Shown here: positions 50,531 to 59,559 of the stretch, piece after piece
Position numbering within the stretch: position 1 is the first letter of the stretch
Layout: every line of letters begins with the position of its first letter
Assembly: GCF_014284475.1 (NCBI RefSeq)
Contig: NZ_WJBC01000011.1
Span: 46,258-110,257, forward strand
DNA length: 64,000 nt
Origin: Acetobacterium fimetarium
GTDB taxonomy: Bacteria > Bacillota > Clostridia > Eubacteriales > Eubacteriaceae
Direction: 5' to 3'
Notes under the pieces: model-generated
What the model was told of the DNA's origin: nothing
The model's database searches: none
What the model saw: the letters and a program-made list of their open reading frames with translations, nothing else
Translations under genes and position numbers: made by a program

Positions 50531-51883
50531 ATGGAATTAGAAGTAGTAAGGAAATTGATAAAAAAGCACATCAGCGCCCACTCAGCCCTGATAACTGATA
50601 CCCAGGTAGCAGAGCGCTATTATCGCAATAAGAACGATATTTTAAACAGAGCAGCAAATACTGATGAGGTCGGTAATCCGCTCAGAACAGCAGACAACCG
50701 GATTTGTAACAACTTCCACGGTCTCCTGGTCAATCAAAAGGCCAGCTATTTATTCACAGCACCACCATTATTCGATGTGGGCGACGATAGCACCAATAAA
50801 CGGATAGCAGAAACCCTGGGAGATAATTACCCGAAAGTGTGTAAGGATCTGTGCATTAATGCCAGTAATGCCGGGATTGCATGGCTCCACTATTGGATCA
50901 ATGCCGGCGGTCAATTTAAGTATGCGGTGATTGATTCTAAACAGGTAATCCCCATCTGGTCTACACAGCTCGAAAAAGAGCTGCTAGGGGTGTTTCGCAC
51001 CTATACCCAGATTGATGAGGATACCGGCGATACTTATGAAATTTATGAATACTGGAATAATGAAGGGTGCCAATCCTTCCGCAAACTAACCTCAACCAGT
51101 ATTGAAACCGGGTTGACGGTCTATCCCATGTTTACCAGCTTCCCTGACGGCGAAACCAACAGCATTGAGCATAGTTTTGGCCGGGTGCCGTTTATCCCCT
51201 TTATGAATAATAACATTGTGGAAAATGACCTGGTAAACATCAAAGGCCACTCTGACACCTATGATAGTGTATACAGTGGTTTTGCCAATGATCTGGAAGA
51301 TATTCAAGAGATTATCTTTGTTCTGGCCGGTTATGAAGATGAAGACTTAGGGGTTTTTCTGAATCAGCTGAAGAAGTATAAAACCATCAAAACCAATAAT
51401 TACAGTGATTCTGATAAGTCGGGATTGTCCACGCTTTCTATTGATATCCCCGTAGAAGCCCGGGAAAAACTCTTAGAGATCACCCGCAAGGCAATCTTTG
51501 AGAAGGGCCAGGGCGTTGATCCGCAACAACAGGATTTCGGGAACGCAAGCGGTGTTGCGCTTAAATTCATGTATTCATTGCTGGAGCTGAAAGCCGGTCT
51601 ATTGGAGACTGAATTTCGTTTAGGTTTTGGAGACTTTATCCGGGCGATCTGTCAATATTTACGGGCTGATTGCAAGACCATCATTCAAACCTGGACGAGA
51701 ACAGCCATCACCAATGATACTGAAGCCGCTGAAATCTGCAAAGGCTCTTATGGAATTTTATCTGACAAGACGATACTGGCCAATCATCCCTTTGTTGAAA
51801 ATGTTCAGGCAGAGATCAAAGAGATCGAGGATAAGCGGCGAAAAGAATTAGATTCTTATGGTGCTTTTCCGCTAGAAGCATAG
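50531..51883 (+). CDS. Portal protein, SPP1 gp6-like family
   Basis: A 450-residue portal protein forming the DNA gate. The typical start of the family is visible (RYYRNKNDILNR, NRICNNFHGLLVNQKASYLFTAPP), plus GRVPFIPFMNNN, the acidic loop SGFANDLEDIQEIIFVLAGYEDED in two parts, and NASGVALKFMYSLLELKAG. AAGGAGG supports the start. Last of the morphogenesis genes; followed by a terminator and the sigma gene. Confidence 0.92.
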   Translation: MELEVVRKLIKKHISAHSALITDTQVAERYYRNKNDILNRAANTDEVGNPLRTADNRICNNFHGLLVNQKASYLFTAPPLFDVGDDSTNKRIAETLGDNYPKVCKDLCINASNAGIAWLHYWINAGGQFKYAVIDSKQVIPIWSTQLEKELLGVFRTYTQIDEDTGDTYEIYEYWNNEGCQSFRKLTSTSIETGLTVYPMFTSFPDGETNSIEHSFGRVPFIPFMNNNIVENDLVNIKGHSDTYDSVYSGFANDLEDIQEIIFVLAGYEDEDLGVFLNQLKKYKTIKTNNYSDSDKSGLSTLSIDIPVEAREKLLEITRKAIFEKGQGVDPQQQDFGNASGVALKFMYSLLELKAGLLETEFRLGFGDFIRAICQYLRADCKTIIQTWTRTAITNDTEAAEICKGSYGILSDKTILANHPFVENVQAEIKEIEDKRRKELDSYGAFPLEA

Positions 51884-51913
51884 TTTAACGGTGTCCTAAA
51901 AATTGAGAGTGTG

Positions 51914-51943
51914 AGGGGTGTAACGCAATGCGACACCCTTTTT
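51914..51943 (+). terminator. Terminator after the portal gene
   Basis: AGGGGTGT-loop-ACACCCTT stem followed by T. Confidence 0.7.
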
Positions 51944-51954
51944 AAAATGGAGGT

Positions 51955-52746
51955 TTGATCATGACCAATGAAGAACTGGTAAAAGCCTATCAGGATGGCG
52001 ATAAGGAAGCCATGAATGATATTGTGGTCAATAATAAAGGTCTGGTTTATATGGTTGTCAATTCGTTTTATAACAGCCTTGAATCATCCTACCTTGATCG
52101 GGAAGATCTGGAACAGATCGGATATATGGGGTTAATGGAAGCCGTGAAGCATTTCGATCCTTATATGGGTTTTAAGTTCTCATCGTATGCCAGCAAGGCG
52201 ATCATGGGTTATATTTCCAGAGGTTTGAGGGTTTCTACCCCCTGGGAGAAAAGAAGTGATACCAGCGGGGCCATGGCTCAAGTGATCAGTGCTGACAGTT
52301 TCTTACCAGGATCGGAAAGCATGACTTATCTGGATATGATTGAAGATCCAGCCGCTGTTAATGATTTCCACAACCTTATTTGTACCATGGATCAGGAAAT
52401 ACTTCACCGAGATCTGTTTGATGTATTGAATCGTGTGTTTAATGTGGACGATAAGCCCAGGAACGCCATTATTTTAAAGTATGGCCTGACAGGTAGATCA
52501 CACACTTATCAAGAGATTGGTGACGCTTATGGTGCGCCACTCAACACGGCAAGCGAATGGGTAAAGTCGGGGATCAGGCGTATTAGAAGCTCAAGCGCCG
52601 GTCACACATTGAAACGGAAATATATGTTTGAATATGGCTTTTCTTCACGGATGGAGAGTCTGTCACGACTTGAGTATAAAGACCCGGCTTATTATGCCTG
52701 GGAAAGAATGCAAATGGAAAAGATGTTGGTAAATAGGGGTCATTAA
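51955..52746 (+). CDS. Satellite-encoded sigma-70 family factor
   Basis: A 263-residue sigma factor with region 2 (LDREDLEQIGYMGLMEAVKHF, then FKFSSYASKAIMGYISRGL) and region 4 (IILKYGLTGRSHTYQEIGDAYG, NTASEWVKSGIRRIRS). There is no clear region 1, and region 3 is reduced. It is the last gene before attR, with its own ribosome site (GGAGG). It may direct RNA polymerase to satellite or helper late promoters. Confidence 0.85.
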   Translation: MIMTNEELVKAYQDGDKEAMNDIVVNNKGLVYMVVNSFYNSLESSYLDREDLEQIGYMGLMEAVKHFDPYMGFKFSSYASKAIMGYISRGLRVSTPWEKRSDTSGAMAQVISADSFLPGSESMTYLDMIEDPAAVNDFHNLICTMDQEILHRDLFDVLNRVFNVDDKPRNAIILKYGLTGRSHTYQEIGDAYGAPLNTASEWVKSGIRRIRSSSAGHTLKRKYMFEYGFSSRMESLSRLEYKDPAYYAWERMQMEKMLVNRGH

Positions 52747-52748
52747 AT

Positions 52749-52791
52749 TTGACCCCTAAACTGATGCTTTGACCCCTAAAATTACCCCTTA
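52749..52791 (+). repeat. Right arm-type integrase-binding repeats
   Basis: TTGACCCCTAAA at 52749-52760 and 52769-52780 (20 bp apart) and a partial copy at 52781-52791; same motif as 39141-39184. Confidence 0.65.
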
Positions 52792-52907
52792 GAGAATTTT
52801 GAACGGCATGGATAAAACATACGGGGTTGTGCGAAAAAGGCTATATAATGGGATTCTATGATATTTGATTAATGACGGTTTCATGCCGTTTTTCAGCGTC
52901 GTAATAA

Positions 52908-52930
52908 TTCAAATCCCTCCTTCTCCGCCA
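52908..52930 (+). repeat. attR
   Basis: 23 bases identical to the 3' end of tRNA-Ser(GCU) at 39050-39072, with no rest of the tRNA, marking the right boundary of the element. Confidence 0.92.
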
Positions 52931-52975
52931 CCATGAACTACGCATCAAATATGATGTTAGATAGAACCTGTTACG

Positions 52976-53053
52976 TTATAAGTAGCAGGTTTTTTTGTTT
53001 GTAAAAAAAAGAAGATCGTATCAATCTCTGTTTTTGGAAGTTGATACGATCTT
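52976..53053. terminator. Two terminators right of the element
   Basis: ACCTGTTAC/GTAGCAGGT with seven T (52976-52997), probably the original terminator of the tRNA-Ser transcript, and AAGATCGTATCAA/TTGATACGATCTT (53012-53053), which has T runs on both strands. Confidence 0.8.
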
Positions 53054-53081
53054 TTTCTTATTAGGTTAGATTATTGGGTTT

Positions 53082-53882
53082 CTAAAATATTGGAGCATCG
53101 CTCACATAAGTCCATGGGTTACCCCAGATCGTAATAATGCCATCTCCAGGTGTTCCAATATCGATAGTAAAAGTATTATCAATAGTGATGCCACCATTTT
53201 TTTGATTATAAATTTTAATACTTAGAATGTTGCCTGAGACATTCATAATACCGTAGGTTCCAGTCATGCCGTCGCGTATGTCTTTAAATTGGATTGGACA
53301 ATCATGAGATACCTTATTGACGGATTCGAAATAGATAGAATTCTTGCCATCTGTCCATTGACCGGCAATAGATTCCATAATTTCAGCATCGCTACCATAA
53401 GTAGTAGGAGTAGGGGCAGGGGCAGGTGCTACTGTTACGGGTGTCTCGACAACTTTTTCCACAATTGTGAATTGCTGACTTGTAATATCAGACAGATTGT
53501 TCTTTTCATCGATTACTCTTGCCTTTAAAGTGGTTGTTGTACTGATGGTGATTGGTGATTCATACTTTTTTGAGTTGGTCAAAGGATCGCTTCCATCGAT
53601 CGTATAATAAATCGTACCAAAAGTATTTGGGTTATTGACGGTAACGGTGGAAGAAGCGTCAGCATTTGCAACTGATGTTATTGTGGGAGCAGTTACCTCA
53701 ACAGTCGAAAAGGGCATAGTTATGATGTTTGATGAGGCGGCATAGGTTAATCCGCCTGCCAATACAATTACCAGTACAACACATAAACCGATAATTATAA
53801 GTCGCTTGCTTTTTTTGGTTGGTGAGATGGTATCACCACTATGGGGATCAGATAAATTATTTTTGTCAGCATTTTCATCCAT
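53082..53882 (-). CDS. Membrane-anchored protein with CHB_HEX_C-like domain
   Basis: A 266-residue protein. Cytosolic N terminus of about 26 residues, one membrane helix (LIIIGLCVVLVIVLAGGLTY), then an extracellular domain with GTIYYTIDGSDPLTNSKKYE, the chitobiase/beta-hexosaminidase C-terminal-like beta sandwich often found in surface proteins. A Pro/Ala/Thr linker (TPVTVAPAPAPTPTTYG) leads to a C-terminal beta domain (IAGQWTDGKNSIYFE) like a lipocalin-type or ligand-binding barrel. Function unknown; probably surface binding. Confidence 0.7.
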   Translation of the reverse strand: MDENADKNNLSDPHSGDTISPTKKSKRLIIIGLCVVLVIVLAGGLTYAASSNIITMPFSTVEVTAPTITSVANADASSTVTVNNPNTFGTIYYTIDGSDPLTNSKKYESPITISTTTTLKARVIDEKNNLSDITSQQFTIVEKVVETPVTVAPAPAPTPTTYGSDAEIMESIAGQWTDGKNSIYFESVNKVSHDCPIQFKDIRDGMTGTYGIMNVSGNILSIKIYNQKNGGITIDNTFTIDIGTPGDGIITIWGNPWTYVSDAPIF

Positions 53883-53962
53883 TTGTTGTTATCCTTTCAA
53901 ATACAGTGTTTAGCTCGTTTGAAACTCAATCAAAGTCTTGCAAATTCCTTATACAAATATTT

Positions 53963-55105
53963 CTACAATTCAATCCATTGTAAATCGCTTCTAGGGATGT
54001 AGCTATTGATGATTTTATCGGCTGCATCTTTTGTAATCGTGCGATTTAGATTTTTGGCATCATTTAAAATATAATAAGGTTTCTCATATTTAACCGTTTG
54101 GACAGTGGCTGTGGTATTTTCATTGAGTTTATAAAATGTATCGGCGTGAGCACTTATGCCACCGCTTCCATAGCATCTAATTATTTGATTCTCACAAATC
54201 GTATAAATTGCGCGATAACCCATAGTGTAAATATCAAATATTCGTTCAGTTGTGCCATTATTTAATCTGTATACATCATATATCTGAAAATCATTTGGAT
54301 GAACACTATTATGATATTTGGGATTATACATAGCAATTACTAATTCAGGTGAGGAATCACCAGAAATATCTTCAACAATATAGTACAACTTGGTCTTGTA
54401 GCTGCTCAAATAAAGCTCTTTATTTACATCGGGCAGACTTTTTAAAACTTCACTAGAAAAGCCATTAGCTTCTGCAGTGCGATATTCCTGTAAAATCGGC
54501 GAGTAAGGAGCTTCTATATTCTCTTTGAATGGATTAGCTGTTGCTCCAGGTGCAGGATTACCTTTGGGTACAATTTTGATTTCGATTCCTTCCAAACGGT
54601 AGCCATAACCAGCGGTGCCTGATTCAGCGCCATTAGAAGCCCAGTCCAACCAACCAACATTTTGCGCATGAACTCGGTAATAAATATCAAATAGTTCGGC
54701 ATCATTACCAGTAAGATTAATTTTGATTGCTTCCAACCGCAGACCTTGTCCAGAAGTGCCACTCATCACTCCATTTGATTTAAAATCTTGCCAGCCGATA
54801 TTTTGAATGTGGGTACTGTATTCAACATTTAAATCATAACCTTGATTGTTAAGCTTGATTTCAATCCCTTCTAATCGCAGACCTTGACCGGAAGTGCCAC
54901 TCATCGTGCCATTAGATTTCCAGTCTTGCCAGCCAATGTTTTCAACATGAGTTCTATAGGTGCAATTGGGAACAGTTGTAGCATTGACAGTTTGACTATC
55001 ATTATTAACAACTTGATTTTCTGCCATTACACCCATAGGAATGACAGTAAATAGTAGAATTAGCATAACTAATATACTCACTCCGTTTTGGATTTTCTTT
55101 TTCAT
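53963..55105 (-). CDS. Secreted ChW-repeat protein
   Basis: A 380-residue secreted protein. Signal peptide 1-28 (ILVMLILLFTVIPMGVMA). Then three ChW (clostridial hydrophobic, Trp-rich) repeats of about 45 residues, each with the pattern GWQDWxSNGxMSGTSGQGLRLE or GWLDWASNGAESGTAGYG. The C-terminal 190 residues are of unknown fold, with GDSSPELVIAMYN near the middle. ChW repeats are found in surface proteins of solventogenic Clostridia and relatives. Its repeat block is nearly the same as that of the next gene. Confidence 0.85.
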   Translation of the reverse strand: MKKKIQNGVSILVMLILLFTVIPMGVMAENQVVNNDSQTVNATTVPNCTYRTHVENIGWQDWKSNGTMSGTSGQGLRLEGIEIKLNNQGYDLNVEYSTHIQNIGWQDFKSNGVMSGTSGQGLRLEAIKINLTGNDAELFDIYYRVHAQNVGWLDWASNGAESGTAGYGYRLEGIEIKIVPKGNPAPGATANPFKENIEAPYSPILQEYRTAEANGFSSEVLKSLPDVNKELYLSSYKTKLYYIVEDISGDSSPELVIAMYNPKYHNSVHPNDFQIYDVYRLNNGTTERIFDIYTMGYRAIYTICENQIIRCYGSGGISAHADTFYKLNENTTATVQTVKYEKPYYILNDAKNLNRTITKDAADKIINSYIPRSDLQWIEL

Positions 55106-55299
55106 TTTTTTTTACCTCTCTCGTTAGAATTATTTATATATAAGAGATGCCTATTTCAAATGAACCCTAAGGCTAAAAATGACATCTCATAAAAAATAAA
55201 GATATGTGATGGACGGACTAATGGTCAATGTTAAGGTTTGAAAAAATCTGAGTAATTTTCAACAGCGGTGAGTTAATAATAATTTGATTTTGATTGATT

Positions 55300-57582
55300 T
55301 TATTTAGAACGATAAAATTTGAAATTGGCTATGGTAATCACTCCATCAGAAAGTGATTCAGCATCAGTTATATCAGAGTAAATGGGAGCACTATAACAAT
55401 CAAAGTCAATAACAATTTTACCATCAGGCTTTTCTATTAATGAATAAGATCCTGAACGTGGCGTTCTATTGTCAATGTATTCAGTATAATGATTTTCAAT
55501 AAGAACATATTTGACATACGAAGCTTCAGAAATCCAAGTTCCTTCTAATTCATCTTGAATCATCAATAACTTAGATTTGATAAATGGATTAGCTGTTGCA
55601 CCAGGAGCAGGATCACCTTTGGGAGTGACTTTGATTTCAATTCCTTCCAAACGATAGCCTAAACCGGCAGTACCCGATTCAGCACCATTAGAAGCCCAGT
55701 CCAACCAACCAACATTTTGGGCATGAACTCGGTAATAAATATCAAATTTATCAGCATCATTACCAGTTAGATTAATTTTGATAGCTTCTAACCGGAGCCC
55801 CTGGCCAGATGTGCCACTCATCGTTCCATTGGATTTAAAATCTTGCCAGCCAATGTTTTGAATGTGTGTACTATACTCAACACCAAGATCATTTCCTTGA
55901 TTGTCAAGTTTGATTTCAATCCCTTCCAAACGTAAACCTTGGGCTGAAGTACCACTCATAGTGCCATCAGTTTTCCAATCTTGCCAGCCAACATTTTGTA
56001 CATGGGTTCGGTATGAACAACTGATGTTCTCTGGTACATCGTTTTTAATGACATAATCAGAGATGTTTTTTGTACATGTTTTGCCACTGTTGTCTTTAGC
56101 GTCAACAAAGAGTGAATATGTGCCAGCAGTCGTTGGTTTGAAAGTGGCCGTATTTACAGAAGAAAAATCTTTTAGAACAACGGTAGAATTGTTTAAACGA
56201 TAATAAAATTTGTATTGATAAGGGGCTTCACCAGCCGTCGCTGCTGCTGTCAAATTAATGGCAGAATTAGTGACTTGGCCAGAGGGTTTATCAGCAGTGA
56301 ATTTGCTAATTGAATAACCTGGAATTACCGTTACATTACAAGTAAGGGTATGACAATCGGCATTAGTAGTACTCAAAAGGTTATATGTGATTTCATAATT
56401 GCCAGGGATTGAAGTATCAATCGAGTTGACGGCCTGTCCTTCATGCTTGATCGTTGTTTTATAAGTCATTTTATTTAAATAGCTTGTATCCTGATCCAAC
56501 CATGAATCATATAGGTTTTTGTATTTTTCTAAATCACTATAGTTTGTTCCAGATTTCGTTTTGAATATTGGTTTAGGAAGAGTAAAAGAATCACCGACAT
56601 TTATTTGATAAGTATTTTTTTCTAATGAAAAGTATACTTTAGGTATTTGTCCAAAATTTGTTTGGATTACAAGCGCATCTGTCCAGGTTGAAACAGGATA
56701 ACCCTGCGTAAAATCAAAAGCACAGTTACGGACAATCGTATCCCAATGATCAAATGATGCGATTGCTTCAAAATTAAGATCATCAAGTTTAACGCAATTG
56801 TTAAATGTATCACCTGTTAACACTGTATTTTGGGGCAAAACAACCTTTTCCAAATTTGTGCAGTTTTCAAAAGCCCTAGATCTAATTAACGGATTAACAT
56901 TAGTTAAGTCTATTGATTTAAGAGATGTGCAATTGCCGAAAGCATCATAGCTAAGTGTGGCACCATAGGGTAACGTAACCTCTTCTAAACTTGAACAGTT
57001 ATAAAATAAACCTTTACCTAAATTTGGATTAACGTTTGATAAATCAATAGATTTAAGTGAGGTACAGTTTTCAAACATCTCCTCACTCAAGATTGCGCCA
57101 TCCTGGAAAATGACTTCTTCTAAGTTTTCACATCTTTGAAATGATGTAACACTAGTTTCAGTTACATTTGAAAGATCTATTTTTCTAAGATTAACAAGTG
57201 TATCATGGATAAAACCAGTGGTAACTTTTACGCCAGGTCCAGCATTAATTTTAAGTGATGTGATTTGTTCATATTTAGAAATCCCCATCGAAATCATTTT
57301 TTTACTAACATCAGATTTCAAACTACCGGTTTCAGAAAGAGTGACTTCAATCGAAACTCCACTTGTATTCACCTGGTCTGCTTGATCAGCTTCGGAGTCA
57401 GTTATCTGGTTAACGTCACTTTGCTGTATTTCAGTTTCAGCTTGTGTTGCAGTATTTGTTTCAAGTAAAACGTTTTCATCCTCAGTTGAGATATCCTCGG
57501 CCAAAACTCCTGATGGAATTGCAGCAAATAGTGAAATAAGTATGATAAATATACTTATTCCATTTCTAATCTTTCTTTTCAT
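55300..57582 (-). CDS. Secreted BspA-like LRR protein with ChW repeats
   Basis: A 760-residue secreted protein. Signal peptide 1-28 (IFIILISLFAAIPSGVLA); a Thr/Gln/Asp-rich stretch; BspA-type leucine-rich repeats (about 130-290; repeated CTSLKSIDLSNVNP, NLEEVIFQDGAILS); an Ig-like region; a domain with ITYNLLSTTNADCHTLTCNVTV; then three ChW repeats (about 525-660) and a C-terminal domain of about 80 residues. The likely role is adhesion or binding to surfaces or polymers. Paralogous to the previous gene in signal peptide and ChW block. Confidence 0.85.
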   Translation of the reverse strand: MKRKIRNGISIFIILISLFAAIPSGVLAEDISTEDENVLLETNTATQAETEIQQSDVNQITDSEADQADQVNTSGVSIEVTLSETGSLKSDVSKKMISMGISKYEQITSLKINAGPGVKVTTGFIHDTLVNLRKIDLSNVTETSVTSFQRCENLEEVIFQDGAILSEEMFENCTSLKSIDLSNVNPNLGKGLFYNCSSLEEVTLPYGATLSYDAFGNCTSLKSIDLTNVNPLIRSRAFENCTNLEKVVLPQNTVLTGDTFNNCVKLDDLNFEAIASFDHWDTIVRNCAFDFTQGYPVSTWTDALVIQTNFGQIPKVYFSLEKNTYQINVGDSFTLPKPIFKTKSGTNYSDLEKYKNLYDSWLDQDTSYLNKMTYKTTIKHEGQAVNSIDTSIPGNYEITYNLLSTTNADCHTLTCNVTVIPGYSISKFTADKPSGQVTNSAINLTAAATAGEAPYQYKFYYRLNNSTVVLKDFSSVNTATFKPTTAGTYSLFVDAKDNSGKTCTKNISDYVIKNDVPENISCSYRTHVQNVGWQDWKTDGTMSGTSAQGLRLEGIEIKLDNQGNDLGVEYSTHIQNIGWQDFKSNGTMSGTSGQGLRLEAIKINLTGNDADKFDIYYRVHAQNVGWLDWASNGAESGTAGLGYRLEGIEIKVTPKGDPAPGATANPFIKSKLLMIQDELEGTWISEASYVKYVLIENHYTEYIDNRTPRSGSYSLIEKPDGKIVIDFDCYSAPIYSDITDAESLSDGVITIANFKFYRSK

Positions 57583-57893
57583 TTTCTACCTCTCTCATTT
57601 AAAATTTAATAAATCTATATTAGAGCGATTGTTATTAAACTGAATCCCGTAAAGATAACAGATTATTAGCAATATCACATGAAAAATGGAAAACAAACTC
57701 ATTTTTTATCGAACTATGTTGGATTAAAAGAAATTATATCATAGAAATGAAGAGTAATACAATGACATTATATAGCAATAAAAATCTGAATGCAACCTAA
57801 ATAGACTTGCATAATAGATTGCAAAAATGGCGTATATCAGTCTAGTCAATTTACACGTACAATGGTCATAAAAGAAATAAGGAGGTTACCCAG
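57583..57893. other. Intergenic region upstream of two divergent genes
   Basis: AT-rich, holds the leader of the LRR/ChW gene (leftward) and of the ribbon-helix-helix gene (rightward). I see no RNA gene or clear operator. Confidence 0.4.
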
Positions 57894-58079
57894 ATGTTTG
57901 TTGTCAAAAAACCGGTAACCATCAATAAGACCATACGCTTGCCGGAAGAATTGGTTAAACGACTGGAAATAGTTGCCAGTGATAAGGATATATCGCTGAA
58001 TCAGTTAATTGTACAATGCTGTGAATATGCGCTAAAAGACTTAGCGGATGATCCGATAGATAAAGGTCAACAATCATAG
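57894..58079 (+). CDS. Ribbon-helix-helix DNA-binding protein
   Basis: A 61-residue protein with the Arc/MetJ-type fold: strand NKTIRLPEELVKRLEIVA, then helix SLNQLIVQCCEYAL. AAGGAGG precedes the ATG. Likely a small transcription factor or the antitoxin of a lost pair; no toxin gene is adjacent. Confidence 0.75.
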   Translation: MFVVKKPVTINKTIRLPEELVKRLEIVASDKDISLNQLIVQCCEYALKDLADDPIDKGQQS

Positions 58080-58172
58080 CATGTTGCCAAAGATCCATTT
58101 TGATAAGATTAGTATACAAAAACACCCTGGACAGAATTTGTCTTTTGCAAAAGAATAACAATTTTTTTCGTT

Positions 58173-58631
58173 TTATATGTGGTTTCTTTCCTTCAGGCTA
58201 CAAAATGAATCATCTGAACCGATAATGATGTGATCCAACAGTTCAATACCCATGATTTTACCAGCGTCTTTAATACGAGTAGTGATATTAATGTCTTCCT
58301 GGGACGGTTCAGGATCTCCTGAAGGATGATTGTGAAAAAGGATAATACCGGCAGCATTTGACAGAATAGCAGTTTTAAATACTTCTCTGGGATGAACCAG
58401 TGAGCTGTTAAGTGTCCCGGTACTAACAATCGTGATCGAAACCGGCTGATTTTTGTTATCCAGGCAACAGACCAAAACTTGTTCACGATCCAGGTCTTCC
58501 AAGAATCGTTTGCCCAACCCAGCTGCTTCCGAAGGTGTTGTCAATCGTCGTACATCATAAAGGATACTGCCTTCTTTGATCATTTTAAGTGAAATGACAT
58601 TGATGCGTTTTGCAGATGTTTCTTTTGACAT
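58173..58631 (-). CDS. radC: Short RadC-type JAB/MPN-domain protein
   Basis: A 152-residue protein with the JAMM metal motif LFHNHPSGDPEPSQED and the family's ELLDHIIIGSDDSF. It lacks the N-terminal helix-hairpin-helix domain of chromosomal RadC, as in plasmid and island versions (YeeS-like). The start at 58631 is chosen from AAAGGAAA; a frame to 58682 has no support. Function in the cell is not settled. Flanked by accessory genes. Confidence 0.85.
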   Translation of the reverse strand: MSKETSAKRINVISLKMIKEGSILYDVRRLTTPSEAAGLGKRFLEDLDREQVLVCCLDNKNQPVSITIVSTGTLNSSLVHPREVFKTAILSNAAGIILFHNHPSGDPEPSQEDINITTRIKDAGKIMGIELLDHIIIGSDDSFCSLKERNHI

Positions 58632-58738
58632 ATTAGAATTTCCTTTCTGAGTTAAAAAAATAATAGCCCTAATCTCAATCACAAGAGATTAGGGCTTATC
58701 AATTGTTAGAAGAAATAAATCTCCATGATAATAGAAGA

Positions 58739-59347
58739 TTATACAGTCGAACTGATTAACTTTTTCTGTTCCCGTTCATCAATGGCTTTCAATTCTTCAG
58801 TTTTGTAACCACGGTAATCCTTCCATGACTCCAGTACCCATTCATTTCTGACACTGGGGGTTAAGGGATGGAGAAAGTGACGAATTCCATAATCTTTAAT
58901 GCAATAGACCTTTTCAAAATAGATCGATAACAGTGACAATACCTGCTTTTCACGCTCCCCATGCTTCTTATTATTTTCAGCCAGTTTTCCCCAGGCAAAG
59001 ATAATCTTGCCATTGTCACTTTTAAAGGTTTTATCACAACTGGCCTTAATACAGGCATCCGTTGTCTCATCCCATAATCCAGCAGGATCTTTAATCTTCT
59101 TCACATCCACACCCACCTTTGAATAAAGGTTTAACAATTCAAATGAACCAAAGCCCAGGGATTCAACGTTATTAGTAATGAGCTGGGTGGTTAAATCAGT
59201 CGATACATTAGACAGACCGCTAGGTGAGATGGAAATGACCGTAGCAGTTGGTAATACCTTATCCCATTCTTTCCTGAGATTGTAGCGATGAACACCATCA
59301 TCCGAGAAAAGTGATTCCGCTTTAATAACGATTTTTTCAGATTTCAT
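58739..59347 (-). CDS. DUF1643 protein
   Basis: A 202-residue protein with features of DUF1643: YNLRKEWDKVLPTATVISISPSG, NNVESLGFGSFELLNLYS, IIFAWGK and HPLTPSVRNE. Common on plasmids, phages and islands; function unknown. GGGAGG precedes the ATG. Transcribed in line with a 42-residue membrane protein just upstream. Confidence 0.8.
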   Translation of the reverse strand: MKSEKIVIKAESLFSDDGVHRYNLRKEWDKVLPTATVISISPSGLSNVSTDLTTQLITNNVESLGFGSFELLNLYSKVGVDVKKIKDPAGLWDETTDACIKASCDKTFKSDNGKIIFAWGKLAENNKKHGEREKQVLSLLSIYFEKVYCIKDYGIRHFLHPLTPSVRNEWVLESWKDYRGYKTEELKAIDEREQKKLISSTV

Positions 59348-59359
59348 TTTTTCCTCCCA

Positions 59360-59488
59360 TTATTTCTTAGTCGTTCTGGGTCGTCGAACAGTCGGTTTGG
59401 TAGCAACGTACAGGGCAATGGCAGCCACAGCTCCTTCAAAAAATTCAACCGCACTAAATGCGGCAATGGTTGCAAACATAAACATCAT
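59360..59488 (-). CDS. 42-residue membrane protein
   Basis: Leftward frame from ATG 59488 (GAGGAG 7 bases upstream) to TAA 59362-59360. One hydrophobic segment (MFATIAAFSAVEFFEGAVAAIALYV, two parts joined by VEFFEG) and a strongly basic end (TVRRPRTTKK). It ends 13 bases before the DUF1643 start. Could be a holin-like, toxin-like or regulatory small membrane protein; not recognised. Confidence 0.6.
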   Translation of the reverse strand: MMFMFATIAAFSAVEFFEGAVAAIALYVATKPTVRRPRTTKK

Positions 59489-59559
59489 TTCTCCTCATGA
59501 AAAATATTTGGGTTAACCAAGGCAACCCATGAGCCTATCAATTGAAAATCACTTTTGAT

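Larger units (their letters stand above)
39050..52930. mobile_element. Integrated 13.9-kb phage satellite with capsid and packaging genes but no tail (cf-PICI-like)
   Basis: The element lies between exact 23-bp repeats in tRNA-Ser(GCU). Leftward integrase and repressor face rightward Cro-like, AlpA-like, primase-helicase and small genes, as in phage-inducible islands. A separate promoter drives scaffold, capsid, connector, terminases and portal. No tail, tape measure, baseplate, protease or lysis genes are present, and all main frames are open. This is the gene content described for capsid-forming PICIs, which make their own heads and take tails from a helper phage. A deleted prophage is the alternative. 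Confidence 0.8.

Noticed and set aside
39050..52930. Complete prophage
   Set aside because: Tail, tape-measure, baseplate and lysis genes are all absent, while the ends and frames are intact.
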